Positions 31,155-39,845 are shown, counted from the stretch's first letter. The stretch is DNA of 64,000 nucleotides from Polynucleobacter sp. AP-Kolm-20A-A1 (GCF_018688315.1 NZ_CP061315.1:1857419-1921418); one strand, 5' to 3'. The notes: generated by a model from the letters alone, not told the origin. Translations and numbers: made by a program.

Positions 31155-32819
31155 TTGCGTCCAATCCAGATTAATCAGCGCAGAATTACCATCGAAACTT
31201 TAACCTCCAGCACTCCAGGCGCAGAAGTACTTAGACGCCGCAGCTTTGCCATCATCTCTCACCCAGATGCCGGGAAAACGACGCTTACTGAAAAGTTACT
31301 GCTATATGCAGGAGCAATTCAAATTGCAGGAAGCGTTAAAGCTCGTAAAGCGAGTCGTCATGCAACTTCTGACTGGATGGAAATTGAAAAGCAACGCGGT
31401 ATTTCGGTAGCAAGCTCGGTAATGCAGATGGAGTACCGTGACTGCATTATTAATTTGCTTGATACCCCAGGCCACCAAGACTTTTCGGAAGACACCTATC
31501 GCGTACTTACTGCAGTGGACTCAGCGCTGATGGTGATCGACGCCGCTAACGGTGTTGAATCTCAAACCCTGCGCTTGCTTGAAGTTTGCCGTGCGCGTAA
31601 TACGCCTATCGTGACATTCATTAACAAGATGGATCGCGAGGTAAAGCCTCCGATGGAGTTGATGGATGAGATTGAAACAGCTCTTGGCATTGAAGTGGTT
31701 CCCTTTACATGGCCTGTTGGCATGGGCAAATCCTTTGCAGGAGTGATTGATATTGCCAACATGCGGATGCGGATGTTTAAAGCTGGCGAAGATCGTGTCA
31801 CCGAAGATTCTCATGCAGTGGTTGATGTAAATGATCCCGCACTGAAAGAGCGCCTAGGCACCGACCTAGAGAACGCATTAGCTGAGGTCGAGCTCATCAA
31901 AGAAGCCATGCCAGCATTTGACCTTGAGGCCTTTTTAGCTGGACGTCAATCGCCAGTCTTCTTTGGATCGGCCATTAACAATTTTGGCGTACGTGAGATT
32001 CTCAATACGCTAGTTGAATTAGCGCCATCACCGGGTTCACGCAAAGCTTTACAGCGCGAAGTTAGTCCAGCAGAAAATAAGTTCTCCGCCGTCGTATTCA
32101 AGATTCAGGCAAACATGGATCCCGCTCATCGCGACCGCGTAGCATTTTTACGTATTTGCTCTGGTCACTTTCAGCGCGGCATGAAATTAAAAATTTGCCG
32201 CAATGGAAAAGAAGTTCGCACGAACAATGCCCTATCTTTCCTATCTCAGAGACGCGACATTTTGGATGAAGCTTTTCCTGGCGACATCATTGGCCTACCA
32301 AATCACGGTTTACTGCGTTTAGGCGACACCCTGACCGAAGGTGAACAATTGCAATTTACTGGCTTGCCATTCTTTGCGCCAGAAATCTTCCGCATGGTTG
32401 AGTCCGCTGATCCATTACGGTCGAAGCAGTTGCGCACCGGACTGATGCAATTGGGTGAAGAGGGCGCTATTCAAGTATTCAGACCCATGGCCGGCGGCAC
32501 CATGCTGCTTGGCGCCTTTGGCCAACTTCAGTTTGAGGTAGTGAGCCATCGCCTGCAAACAGAATATGGCGCAGAAGTCCGCCTATTGCCAGCTCGCTAT
32601 AGTTTGGCTCGCTGGGTTAGCTCGGACGATCCTGTTGCATTGAAAAAATTTACCCTAGAAAATATACACCGCATGGCGGAAGATGTTGTCGGCGCGTCAG
32701 TATTTCTAGCCTCACATAAATCAGAGCTCGATGTAGCGCAACAGCGTTGGGAGTCTATTCAATTCCACGCCCTAAGAGAGCATGCTGGCTTGATTTACCA
32801 ATCAGACTTGGCAGGCTAA
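31155..32819 (+). CDS. prfC: Peptide chain release factor 3
   Basis: The product is a GTPase of about 554 residues. It has RRSFAIISHPDAGKTTLTEKL (G1), LDTPGHQDFSEDTYR (G3), TFINKMDRE (G4), and an RF3 C-terminal domain ending WESIQFHALREHAGLIYQ. It releases RF1/RF2 from ribosomes after peptide release. The exact start is uncertain. The frame begins at TTG 31155 and no ATG precedes the conserved domain, so a nearby non-ATG start is required. Confidence 0.92.
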   Translation: MRPIQINQRRITIETLTSSTPGAEVLRRRSFAIISHPDAGKTTLTEKLLLYAGAIQIAGSVKARKASRHATSDWMEIEKQRGISVASSVMQMEYRDCIINLLDTPGHQDFSEDTYRVLTAVDSALMVIDAANGVESQTLRLLEVCRARNTPIVTFINKMDREVKPPMELMDEIETALGIEVVPFTWPVGMGKSFAGVIDIANMRMRMFKAGEDRVTEDSHAVVDVNDPALKERLGTDLENALAEVELIKEAMPAFDLEAFLAGRQSPVFFGSAINNFGVREILNTLVELAPSPGSRKALQREVSPAENKFSAVVFKIQANMDPAHRDRVAFLRICSGHFQRGMKLKICRNGKEVRTNNALSFLSQRRDILDEAFPGDIIGLPNHGLLRLGDTLTEGEQLQFTGLPFFAPEIFRMVESADPLRSKQLRTGLMQLGEEGAIQVFRPMAGGTMLLGAFGQLQFEVVSHRLQTEYGAEVRLLPARYSLARWVSSDDPVALKKFTLENIHRMAEDVVGASVFLASHKSELDVAQQRWESIQFHALREHAGLIYQSDLAG

Positions 32820-32835
32820 CTACACCGCCTTTATT

Positions 32836-33084
32836 TCATTGGCGCGTTGTTTTGCAATCAAATACAGTGACTAACTGAGTGTCGCTACTTTTGAATGCGG
32901 CTACCTTGCCATATTGCTCACAGTAGGCACTTGCTTTTTTGCTTAGCTGCTCGATTGATTCACCACTGGTATTTAGAAAAGTCACGTGGTTTGAATCTGA
33001 GGCATCTGTATAAACAGCAGCACATGAACATAGGGCCAAAATACAGCTGATAGCTAATGCTAAAAATTTCAGCGATGAATTCAT
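32836..33084 (-). CDS. Small predicted lipoprotein
   Basis: The 82-residue product has a signal peptide with lipobox LCSC at about residues 18-21, so the mature protein is likely lipid-anchored. The remainder, including ISLAED-like polar stretches and a final DCKTTRQ, has no recognised domain. It overlaps the next minus-strand gene start by 4 bases, suggesting a two-gene unit with the membrane protein at 33081-33314. Confidence 0.7.
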   Translation of the reverse strand: MNSSLKFLALAISCILALCSCAAVYTDASDSNHVTFLNTSGESIEQLSKKASAYCEQYGKVAAFKSSDTQLVTVFDCKTTRQ

Positions 33085-33314
33085 TTGCCCACCCCCAGTC
33101 TATTAAGAATCTTAGCGCTGATCTTGCTGGCCAATGGTCTATAAATCAGAATGCAAACGATGGCTACGGGATAGGCTACCAACCAAACCTCTAACCATAC
33201 CAAGAAGAAATTTTCTGCGAGGCCAACACGCACAAATGTGGTGGCGAGAGTGATGCTTAAGGACATTAAAAAGCCCATTACAAGGGCAAACACAAGATTA
33301 GCTAAATTCATCAT
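33081..33314 (-). CDS. Small DUF2798-like membrane protein
   Basis: The product of about 77 residues starts NLANLVFALVMGFLMSLSITLATTF and holds two membrane helices separated by a short charged loop (VGLAENFF). The shape fits the DUF2798 family of small two-helix proteins. The function is unknown. The start at ATG 33314 is chosen over an upstream TTG. It overlaps the lipoprotein gene by 4 bases. Confidence 0.65.
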   Translation of the reverse strand: MMNLANLVFALVMGFLMSLSITLATTFVRVGLAENFFLVWLEVWLVAYPVAIVCILIYRPLASKISAKILNRLGVGK

Positions 33315-33441
33315 ACATACATCATAGCGTCTCAAGTGCTTAACTGTTATTCTGAACTGTGATCACTATTGTGCGCCCTAGACAGGGGAATCTTATTAGC
33401 AACGCTTTGAGATTCATCATTCCATTACTCTAGGAAAATTC

Positions 33442-33624
33442 ATGGCTGTTGGCCAAAATCAAAGAACCAGAAAAAATGACTCTATGCTTACCAAAACAGG
33501 TAAAACGCGCCTAGGACCCCTTAATGCAACCCAGCTTACTAAGCTACTAGAAGCAAGCACTAAACCAAAGGAAAAGGGCAAGCTTTTACGAGCACTCAGC
33601 AAACACAAAGTTGTTGCCGCATAA
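33442..33624 (+). CDS. Conserved-looking 60-residue basic protein
   Basis: The product starts AVGQNQRTRKNDSML and continues TKTGKTRLGPLNATQLTKLLEASTKPKEKGK, rich in Lys and Thr with a short helical C-terminus. It is too basic to be membrane-bound. A clean ATG and an immediately following intrinsic terminator support an independent expressed gene. I recognise no named family. Confidence 0.65.
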   Translation: MAVGQNQRTRKNDSMLTKTGKTRLGPLNATQLTKLLEASTKPKEKGKLLRALSKHKVVAA

Positions 33625-33625
33625 C

Positions 33626-33656
33626 TAAAAAGCCCCGTTATATCGGGGCTTTTTTA
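33626..33656 (+). terminator. Intrinsic terminator after the 60-residue gene
   Basis: AGCCCCG (33631-33637) pairs with CGGGGCT (33644-33650) around a 6-base loop, followed by five T. It starts within ten bases of the stop codon. Confidence 0.9.
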
Positions 33657-33674
33657 TATTCATATTGGAATAGA

Positions 33675-34550
33675 TTACGCCCTTTTAATCAACATTCTTT
33701 TTCCAAGAATAACTGTCGACACAACTAACATAGCGAAAATAAAGTTCATCGCCGTTAGTGAATCACCGAGCAAAACGCTGGCGGCCACTAATGTACAAAA
33801 GGGTTGTATCAACTGCACTTGGCTAACGCGCGCAATGCCTCCAATTGCAAGCCCCTCGTACCAAAAAAAGAATCCCAGAAACATAGGGAATAGGCTTAAA
33901 TAAACAAAACTGGTCCAAGCAATTGTGCCAGCGTGAATATATTCTGGGCTATAGGTAAGCCATGCCATTACAGCATTCAAAGGCAATGAAATTACCAATG
34001 CCCATGAAATAACTGCGCGTGGATTCATCTTTCTGGAGAGCTCACCGCCCTCCACGTACCCAATGCATGCACTGATACCGCCCAATACCAGTAAACCATC
34101 AATATAAGTAAAGCTACCCGAGCTCTTTAGCAGGGCATACAAGACCACAAGGCCAGCACCCAGGAAAGAAACCAACCAAAATCCTAGTGAAGGTCTCTCT
34201 TTAAAACGCAGAACCCCAATCACGGTTGTGGCAAGAGGCATCATCCCCAAAATAACTGCACCGTGTGATGACGAGCCTTGGGTCATCGCAACCGTTGTAA
34301 AAATTGGAAAGCCAAATACAACACCCATAGAAATGACTACAAACTTAATGAAATCTACTTTGCTGGGAATGGCTTCTTTTTTATAAAGGAGATAGGCTAG
34401 CGCTACTAGGCCTGCCAGTAATGCTCTCCCAAATGCAATGAAATAGGGGTTAAAGCTTAAAACCGCAATCTTGCTTACCGGTAGCGTTAAGCTAAATATC
34501 AAAATGCCAATAAAACCAATTAGCATTCCCTTGCTTTCTCTATTCACCAT
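33675..34550 (-). CDS. EamA/DMT-family transporter
   Basis: The 291-residue hydrophobic protein has two EamA repeats and about ten helices. It contains FSLTLPVSKIAVLSFNPYFIAFGRAL in the first half and SWALVISLPLNAVMAW in the second, ending in a positively charged cytoplasmic tail (GKRMLIKRA). Family members export amino acids or other metabolites; the substrate is unknown. It is convergent with the small basic gene. Confidence 0.88.
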   Translation of the reverse strand: MVNRESKGMLIGFIGILIFSLTLPVSKIAVLSFNPYFIAFGRALLAGLVALAYLLYKKEAIPSKVDFIKFVVISMGVVFGFPIFTTVAMTQGSSSHGAVILGMMPLATTVIGVLRFKERPSLGFWLVSFLGAGLVVLYALLKSSGSFTYIDGLLVLGGISACIGYVEGGELSRKMNPRAVISWALVISLPLNAVMAWLTYSPEYIHAGTIAWTSFVYLSLFPMFLGFFFWYEGLAIGGIARVSQVQLIQPFCTLVAASVLLGDSLTAMNFIFAMLVVSTVILGKRMLIKRA

Positions 34551-34623
34551 TACCCTTTTCTAGTCCTCAATTGATTGTATTAACAATCTGCAGACCGTGG
34601 GCTGTAATATGTATTCACTACCT

Positions 34624-35130
34624 ATGAAACTCAACGCCCACATTCAATCTATATATCTTTCGCCCGCGGCTGGGGCGCCGATGCAAAGCTTCAGCCAGGT
34701 CAAGGTCAACGCCGGCTTGGGCATTGAAGGTGATCGCTATGCGCTTGGGGTCGGAGCCTACTCTGACACCAAACCCCCGAAGATTCGCCATATCAGCCTC
34801 ATTGCCATGGCAGGCATAGAGATTGCAAATGATTGGCTCAAGGCGGGCGATGAACCAATTTTTGATGGGGCTGAAACGCGCCGTAATATTTTGCTTGAGG
34901 GAATCACGGCAAATGAGCTGAATGCTTTAGTTGGAAAACAATTCCAACTTGGAGAAATTCTATTGCTGGGTACCGAGCTTTGCGCGCCATGCGAAAGACC
35001 GGCCCAATTACTAAATAGACCAAGCTTTATGAATGCATTTGAAGGGCGTGGCGGCATCAGAGCTGAAGTTCTCAATTCAGGCAACCTTCAAGTTGGCAAC
35101 AAGCTTCTTTTACCTACTGAAAATCCATGA
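34624..35130 (+). CDS. MOSC-domain protein
   Basis: The product of about 168 residues carries VNAGLGIEGDRYALGVGAYSD, RRNILLEGITANELNALVG and LCAPCERPAQLLNRP; the conserved Cys is the presumed sulfur or molybdenum carrier. MOSC domains occur in molybdenum-cofactor sulfurases and related detoxification enzymes. The exact reaction is unknown. I prefer ATG 34624, which begins KLNAHIQ, to the GTG at 34597. It overlaps the next gene by 4 bases. Confidence 0.85.
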   Translation: MKLNAHIQSIYLSPAAGAPMQSFSQVKVNAGLGIEGDRYALGVGAYSDTKPPKIRHISLIAMAGIEIANDWLKAGDEPIFDGAETRRNILLEGITANELNALVGKQFQLGEILLLGTELCAPCERPAQLLNRPSFMNAFEGRGGIRAEVLNSGNLQVGNKLLLPTENP

Positions 35131-35522
35131 TTGAATACCGCGATAACGCCAGTATCACTGCAGAGCAAGCCATTGATCTATACACGCGCTCAACACTGGG
35201 GGAGCGCCGCCCAATAAACAATGTCACAACATTCGAGGCGATGCTCAAAAATGCTAACCTCACCATTACCGCCTGGGATAAAGAGAAACTAGTAGGCATT
35301 TCTCGATCTCTGACGGACTTTGCCTATGTCGCCTATCTCGCCGATCTAGCCGTAGATCAACAGTACCAACGCTCAGGCATTGGTAAGCAATTGATTGAGG
35401 AAACTAAATCGCGACTTGGGCCAGAATGCATGATTGTGTTGCTAGCCGCGCCTAAAGCCAACGAGTATTACGAGCACATTGGCTTTGAACATAATCCCCG
35501 CGCCTGGACTCTAAAAAAATAA
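35127..35522 (+). CDS. GNAT-family N-acetyltransferase
   Basis: The 131-residue product has the acetyl-CoA loop QQYQRSGIGKQLIEETKSRL and a C-terminal NEYYEHIGFE, both typical of GNAT enzymes. The substrate is not evident. Its ATG overlaps the MOSC stop as ATGA. Confidence 0.88.
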   Translation: MIEYRDNASITAEQAIDLYTRSTLGERRPINNVTTFEAMLKNANLTITAWDKEKLVGISRSLTDFAYVAYLADLAVDQQYQRSGIGKQLIEETKSRLGPECMIVLLAAPKANEYYEHIGFEHNPRAWTLKK

Positions 35523-35543
35523 TATGGCGTTTATCATCACCTC

Positions 35544-36188
35544 ATGACTATTACTCGCTTTTGCTTAGTACGCCATGGGGAAACCGACTGGAATGCCGAG
35601 CACCGCCTTCAGGGACATACCGATATTGACTTGAACCAGCATGGCTTGGCGCAAGCAAAACAAATGGCACGTGCACTCAAGCGCATCGAGCTCCAGTTTG
35701 ATGTTCTATATACCAGCGACCTTCGCCGTGCCGCCAAGACCGCACAAGCTATTGAAGAATTGTTTGCGGTATCTGCAATCACCGATGCTGAACTCAGAGA
35801 GCGAAATTTGGGCGCACTTCAAGGACTCACTACCGATGAAGGCCCAGAGCAAGAACCCGTACTTTGGAAGTCGCACCTGAGCAGAAATATTGAAGAAAGC
35901 TTACGCGGTGGTGAGAGCATTCAACAATTTGCTAATCGAGTCCACAAAGTCCTTGAGAAAATCCGTAATCAGCACGTCGGAAAAACAATTTTGCTGGTTA
36001 GTCATGGTGGCACACTTGACATGATGTACCGACTTGCAAGCAATCAACCATTAGAAGCTCAAAAAGCTGTTGCAGTACCTAATGCATCCCTTAACTGGAT
36101 TAGTCATGATGGCCATCGCTGGAAGGTTGATAGTTGGGCCAATACAGATCATCTGGAAAAATCGGCCCTAGATAATCTTGACCTCTGA
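35544..36188 (+). CDS. Histidine phosphatase family protein
   Basis: The 214-residue product starts with the catalytic LVRHGETDWNAEHRLQGH, where the first His is the phospho-acceptor. It also has LRERNLGALQG and VSHGGTLDMM, the second catalytic His. The family includes phosphoglycerate mutases and alpha-ribazole phosphatases; the sequence does not settle the substrate. Confidence 0.9.
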   Translation: MTITRFCLVRHGETDWNAEHRLQGHTDIDLNQHGLAQAKQMARALKRIELQFDVLYTSDLRRAAKTAQAIEELFAVSAITDAELRERNLGALQGLTTDEGPEQEPVLWKSHLSRNIEESLRGGESIQQFANRVHKVLEKIRNQHVGKTILLVSHGGTLDMMYRLASNQPLEAQKAVAVPNASLNWISHDGHRWKVDSWANTDHLEKSALDNLDL

Positions 36189-36221
36189 GCCACCAGAAAA
36201 ATAAAGGCCCATCATTCCCAT

Positions 36222-36992
36222 ATGAAAAAGATTTTTTACGCACTGACTCTCATTATTGCAGCATCAGTATGCATTCCAGCCCACGCAATCGATGACGTGC
36301 CGGATGGGCTTCCTGATCGTATCGTTGGAGATATTGGCGGCGCTATTTACACCTCCAACTTACACATTGGGACAGAAGGAACGCAATCTCTAGTTCTTCC
36401 TTATGCCTTTTTTGACTACAAGCGTTTTTTTGCTCGAATCGATGAAGTGGGCATTAAAACATTCAAGCTGGGCTACGGCTATTTTGAGGTGATTGGGAAA
36501 ATTAACTTAGACACCTACAAAGTAAAGTCGTCTATTAATGGAAATGTTATTAATCGAAGCGATCCGATTCCTCTGGGCTTGGGCACCTTTCAGGAAACCC
36601 CGATTGGTGGATTTTTTGTCAACGCCTATCATGACTTCGGAAAATCCAAAGGTGGGCTTTATGAATTTTTATATTTCGCCGAAATAGAAACTTATAAAAA
36701 AGTGGTGGTTTATCCTCAGGTCGGAATAGAAAGACAATCCAGTCAATATGCCAACTATTACTATGGCATCAACCCGGGGGAGTCGAACCTGACTGGCTAC
36801 GGAGCCTATACAGCCCCAGCGACCAATAATCTTTTGGCAGGCCTCATGGTTGAAATTCCGGTGGTAGATAACTGGTACATCAACATCTATGGCAAGCGAA
36901 AATGGATGGGCAGTGGAATTAATAACAGCCCTGTTATGAATCGCTCATTCCAAGACAATATTTTTGCAGCGCTCGCTTATCGATTTAAATAA
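36222..36992 (+). CDS. MipA/OmpV-family outer membrane protein
   Basis: The 256-residue product has a signal peptide (about residues 1-22, ending AHA), then alternating beta-strand sequence, and the terminal residues FAALAYRFK with an aromatic last strand typical of outer-membrane barrels. The middle holds YPQVGIERQSSQYANYYYG, the family signature. MipA-like proteins scaffold murein enzymes, and OmpV-type ones are general barrel proteins. It ends just before a terminator that mainly serves the opposite strand. Confidence 0.88.
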   Translation: MKKIFYALTLIIAASVCIPAHAIDDVPDGLPDRIVGDIGGAIYTSNLHIGTEGTQSLVLPYAFFDYKRFFARIDEVGIKTFKLGYGYFEVIGKINLDTYKVKSSINGNVINRSDPIPLGLGTFQETPIGGFFVNAYHDFGKSKGGLYEFLYFAEIETYKKVVVYPQVGIERQSSQYANYYYGINPGESNLTGYGAYTAPATNNLLAGLMVEIPVVDNWYINIYGKRKWMGSGINNSPVMNRSFQDNIFAALAYRFK

Positions 36993-36994
36993 GC

Positions 36995-37022
36995 CAAAAT
37001 AAAAAGCCACCCGAAGGTGGCT
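36995..37022 (-). terminator. Intrinsic terminator of the 63-codon gene
   Basis: On the minus strand AGCCACC pairs with GGTGGCT (37005-37022) around a TTCG loop, followed by TTTTTATTTT. The same CCACCCGAAGGTGG core, as read on plus, recurs at about 41086, 43637 and 45609. Confidence 0.9.
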
Positions 37023-37036
37023 GATCTCGCATGCGC

Positions 37037-37228
37037 TCACTTGGCGGGATGCAATTTATTTTGATCTGAAATACAAAAATCTACGATCACATCAGCAAAA
37101 CTTAAATAACGAGAATTGCTTTTTCTAAAGCGATCAATCTCGGTGGCAAGGGGTGAGGCTGCGCCTTTAAAACCTGCATCTTCGTAGCCTGGATGATATG
37201 GAGCTTCTTCAACAAATTTGTTTGTCAT
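37037..37228 (-). CDS. 63-residue protein downstream of a glycine riboswitch
   Basis: The small, mixed-charge protein starts TNKFVEEAPYHPGYEDAGFKG. It has no signal or membrane segment and ends CISDQNKLHPAK. Ribosome site AAGG sits 7 bases from the ATG. It is the only gene in the transcription unit driven by the promoter at 37596-37622, after a riboswitch, a minigene and a terminator. No family is recognised. An intrinsic terminator follows 15 bases after the stop. The complete unit argues for expression, but nothing in it reveals function. Confidence 0.6.
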   Translation of the reverse strand: MTNKFVEEAPYHPGYEDAGFKGAASPLATEIDRFRKSNSRYLSFADVIVDFCISDQNKLHPAK

Positions 37229-37285
37229 ACATTTACCTTAATGAATTTGCACCCGAAATGAATCCATTTCGAGATATATCGATGA

Positions 37286-37307
37286 AATAAAAAGCCGCCA
37301 AGCGGCA
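37286..37307 (-). terminator. Intrinsic terminator between the glycine riboswitch minigene and the 63-codon gene
   Basis: On the minus strand GCCGC (37302-37306) pairs with GCGGC (37294-37298) across a 3-base loop, followed by TTTTTATTT. It follows the minigene stop by 18 bases. Confidence 0.85.
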
Positions 37308-37324
37308 CGATAAAAGTCGACGAA

Positions 37325-37345
37325 CTATTCGATCTGAATTTGCAT
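37325..37345 (-). CDS. Six-codon leader minigene (MQIQIE)
   Basis: ATG at 37343-37345 encodes MQIQIE and then stops at 37325-37327. A strong purine-rich ribosome site, GGGAGGG, lies 5 bases before the ATG, immediately after the riboswitch hairpin. A terminator lies downstream. It may be a regulatory leader peptide or the remnant start of a lost gene. Confidence 0.55.
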   Translation of the reverse strand: MQIQIE

Positions 37346-37398
37346 AGAAACCCTCCCAAAGCAGCCCATCACCGTCATAGCAAGCTATGTCGACGGAT

Positions 37399-37589
37399 GC
37401 CGCTCCCCCTGTCCTTGATACCTGAGAGATTCACACTAAGCCTGGCTTAGTGCTTGCTCCTTCGGTGCACCATAAAGATGGTGACTCTCCAGACGGCTAT
37501 TTAGGATAAGCAGTACCTTCCTGGTGGATACCTGAGCGTTCATGGGAGTTTGCGCCTTCGGTGGAGGGAATTCCCTCACTCTCCTGCTT
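37399..37589 (-). promoter_or_regulatory. Tandem glycine riboswitch (two aptamers)
   Basis: On the minus strand aptamer 1 spans 37508-37589, with AAGCAG (37584-37589) paired to CTGCTT (37508-37513) and the cores CACCGAAGG, GCGCAAA and CTCAGGTAT. Aptamer 2 spans 37399-37497: GCCG (37494-37497) pairs with CGGC (37399-37402), with GTCTGGAGAG, CACCGAAGGAGCAA and CTCTCAGGTATCAAGGACAG. The two-domain layout matches the gcvT-type glycine riboswitch. Normally it controls glycine cleavage or transport genes; none is present here. Downstream lies a hairpin (CCGTC...GACGG with CATAGC...GCTATG) before the minigene ribosome site. Confidence 0.93.
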
Positions 37590-37595
37590 ATGAAA

Positions 37596-37622
37596 ATTAT
37601 AACCTGCTGACACTTTTATCAA
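37596..37622 (-). promoter_or_regulatory. Sigma70-like promoter for the glycine riboswitch
   Basis: On the minus strand there is TTGATA (37617-37622), a 15-base spacer and TATAAT (37596-37601), with the predicted start at or beside the first aptamer helix. The spacer is slightly short, but the -10 is perfect. Confidence 0.6.
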
Positions 37623-37646
37623 ACTAATGATTTATACCAATGTGCC

Positions 37647-38381
37647 TTAAAAAGACATGGCCAAAATTGAAAGGCCCGAGATCAGCATCACCAACTCCAT
37701 TAGCAATAAAAATTTCTTTTCCGGCAATGCGAGAACAATTCGCTTAGAGAAAATAGAGCCGACTAATACGCAACTACCTATCAGCAGCCCTTGAATAATG
37801 GCAATGGAATTTAAAAAACCTAGCTGGTGGAAAGTAATTCCTTTGGTAAACAAAATCGACAATGTACTAGCGGCCTCTGTTCCTAAAAATGCACCTTTAC
37901 TTAGGCCGAATGCCAGAAAGAAAGGTGTATTAATTGCGCCAGTAGTTGCAACAATGCCAGTAAGGTAGCCAATGCAAGCACCCACCAAACTCATTTGCCA
38001 AAGTTTTAGGTAAAAATTCTTTTTGCGCATCCAGCGACGAACTGGAATGAGCGCAATCAAGAAAAATCCTAAAGTAATTTCAATTAATCTTTCGTTAAGG
38101 GCAATTAAAGTATTTACGCCCAGAATGGTGAAAGGTATTGCAGTTACGCTATAGACAAAGCAAACCCGCCAATTGATAACGCTCCACCATAAAAATATTC
38201 GGGAAAGATTTGCCACCGTTGCAACTAAGGCAATAACCGGAATTGCCTGGATAGGTCCATAAAAGTAGACCAAGGCGGGCATTAAGATGATTGTTGTGCC
38301 AAAGCCAATCACACCGCCTAAGACGCCGGCGCCCAATCCCAAGACCCCCAGAACCAGGGCTTGAAGAATCAGCTCAGACAA
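37647..38381 (-). CDS. TauE/SafE-family (TSUP) sulfite/anion exporter
   Basis: The 244-residue protein has about eight helices, starting LILQALVLGVLGLGAGVLGGVIGFGTTIILM, the TSUP opening, and repeated GTEAASTLSILFTKG in the second half. Family members move sulfite, sulfonates or organic anions. It ends 25 bases before the glycine riboswitch promoter on the same strand, so readthrough is possible, but it has no obvious glycine link. Confidence 0.88.
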   Translation of the reverse strand: MSELILQALVLGVLGLGAGVLGGVIGFGTTIILMPALVYFYGPIQAIPVIALVATVANLSRIFLWWSVINWRVCFVYSVTAIPFTILGVNTLIALNERLIEITLGFFLIALIPVRRWMRKKNFYLKLWQMSLVGACIGYLTGIVATTGAINTPFFLAFGLSKGAFLGTEAASTLSILFTKGITFHQLGFLNSIAIIQGLLIGSCVLVGSIFSKRIVLALPEKKFLLLMELVMLISGLSILAMSF

Positions 38382-38434
38382 GCTTGCTCATCTCGATGAA
38401 TTGAATTGGCATCCATCATTTAAAGCCGTATCAG

Positions 38435-39232
38435 CTAGCCCAATGACTTCTTTAGAAGCAATAAGTCTCTGTTGAACTCCCCAAAAGGCATTAACAAATT
38501 AGGGTACTCAAGCGAAAGAATGACATGAAGGCCTAGGCCCATTAATAGCACATAAATCACCGCCATAAACCAATCGCTCTCCAGCTTTACGGCCATGGTG
38601 TAGCCAATCAACAGGGCGCCAATGCATAGCAAGATATATAAAAAACGCATCAACAAAGTTGGCGGATGAGACTTTGTCTTAATCGCATCTGCACCAAAAA
38701 TAGTCACCAGATTGCGCATTTGTGGCAGCAAAATTTCACCAATCACAGGCTTGTTCTCTGGAGATGCGTTTAATGATGCCGCTACCACCTCTTCATTAAT
38801 TTTATTAACCATGTCTGACACTCGATCGCTGCCGCGATCAATGTCTGCCATGCTTTCAATATTTTCGTAGGCCTCTAGACGCAGATCCAAAAGGTCGGAC
38901 AAAGATTTCTTAATAGCAACTTGATCCTCGGGCTGCAAGTACTTCGTTGATGCATACAAAGCCTTAATGCTGCTAGCCTGAATCCGAATAGTTTCTATGC
39001 GTGAGTCATAGTGATTTGAGGCGCTTGAAAACGTGAAGCTTAAAACAAGAGCAGATAGGCCAAAAATAGAAGCAACTAATGAATCACGAACGGCTACGCT
39101 ACCTTCCCCGTACTTATTAATCAAAAAGCGTCCAAAAAGCCATCCCAATGCCATAAATAGGGAAATTGAGATCGCAAAAAAAACTGGGGCATAGCGAATT
39201 AATTCAAGACTCAGACCATATAGTGGCTCCAT
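38435..39232 (-). CDS. DUF4239-like membrane protein
   Basis: The 265-residue product has two N-terminal helices (about 13-30 and 48-65), a long soluble helical region (about 75-185, rich in ESMADIDRGSDRVSDMV), and two C-terminal helices (about 195-245). The layout and the segment FGLSALVLSFTFSSASNHYDSRIE match DUF4239. The function is unknown; a bestrophin-like or sensing role has been suggested for relatives. It is monocistronic between TauE and the small lipoprotein. Confidence 0.75.
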   Translation of the reverse strand: MEPLYGLSLELIRYAPVFFAISISLFMALGWLFGRFLINKYGEGSVAVRDSLVASIFGLSALVLSFTFSSASNHYDSRIETIRIQASSIKALYASTKYLQPEDQVAIKKSLSDLLDLRLEAYENIESMADIDRGSDRVSDMVNKINEEVVAASLNASPENKPVIGEILLPQMRNLVTIFGADAIKTKSHPPTLLMRFLYILLCIGALLIGYTMAVKLESDWFMAVIYVLLMGLGLHVILSLEYPNLLMPFGEFNRDLLLLKKSLG

Positions 39233-39240
39233 ATCTCTTC

Positions 39241-39393
39241 CTATCTACCTTCGCAACCGACAGGCATTTCCCACAAGGGCTTCTGTTGGCTGAAGTCGCA
39301 GTTCTCTCCAATTGGAGAAGTACTGCTTGCGGCACACGCAGTCAGCAGCAAGGAAAAAAGTGTTGTTAGCGCTAATGTATTTAATCGTTTCAT
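39241..39393 (-). CDS. Small predicted lipoprotein
   Basis: The 50-residue product starts KRLNTLALTTLFSLLLTACAASS, a signal peptide with lipobox LTAC at residues 17-20. The mature part is only about 30 residues, ending PVGCEGR. I place the start at ATG 39393 rather than the longer upstream frame, whose first 15 residues would spoil the signal peptide. Function unknown. Confidence 0.65.
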   Translation of the reverse strand: MKRLNTLALTTLFSLLLTACAASSTSPIGENCDFSQQKPLWEMPVGCEGR

Positions 39394-39443
39394 ATTCACA
39401 TAAGATTGATTGAGTTTGATGAAGTCATTCTCCCACATTGGCC

Positions 39444-39845
39444 CTATATCAGAAACAACTTATAAAGAGCCCAACCCAAATTGATCGCAACTAATGTGAT
39501 CAGAGTGCTGAACGTAAATTTCATCCCCAGCACCCGCTTACTGAAATCAGGCGGAGGCTCGTTAATTCCTATCGCGTGAATCAAGCGCCCAATAATTAGG
39601 GTGACACCAGGGGTTGCAACCAACCACCAAGGGGCGCCATTTAACTCCAAACAAGCAATCAATATGATCCCAAAAGGAACGTACTCAGCAAAGTTGCCCT
39701 GAGCCCGAATAGCCCTCTCAAGATCTTCATGGCCGCCGTTACCTAAACCAACCTTATTCTTCCTGCGAAGGCCAATAACAGCAAAAGAGAGTTTGATAAA
39801 AATGATGGTTAAAACAGAGGCGATGATTGAGGTAATGAGTAACAT
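39444..39845 (-). CDS. MAPEG-family membrane protein
   Basis: The 133-residue product has four helices with the motif GHEDLERAIRAQGNFAEYVPFGIILIACLELNG, the MAPEG (membrane-associated eicosanoid and glutathione metabolism) signature. Bacterial members often act in glutathione-linked or peroxide reactions; the substrate is unknown. It is 10 bases downstream of the dehalogenase gene. Confidence 0.85.
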   Translation of the reverse strand: MLLITSIIASVLTIIFIKLSFAVIGLRRKNKVGLGNGGHEDLERAIRAQGNFAEYVPFGIILIACLELNGAPWWLVATPGVTLIIGRLIHAIGINEPPPDFSKRVLGMKFTFSTLITLVAINLGWALYKLFLI

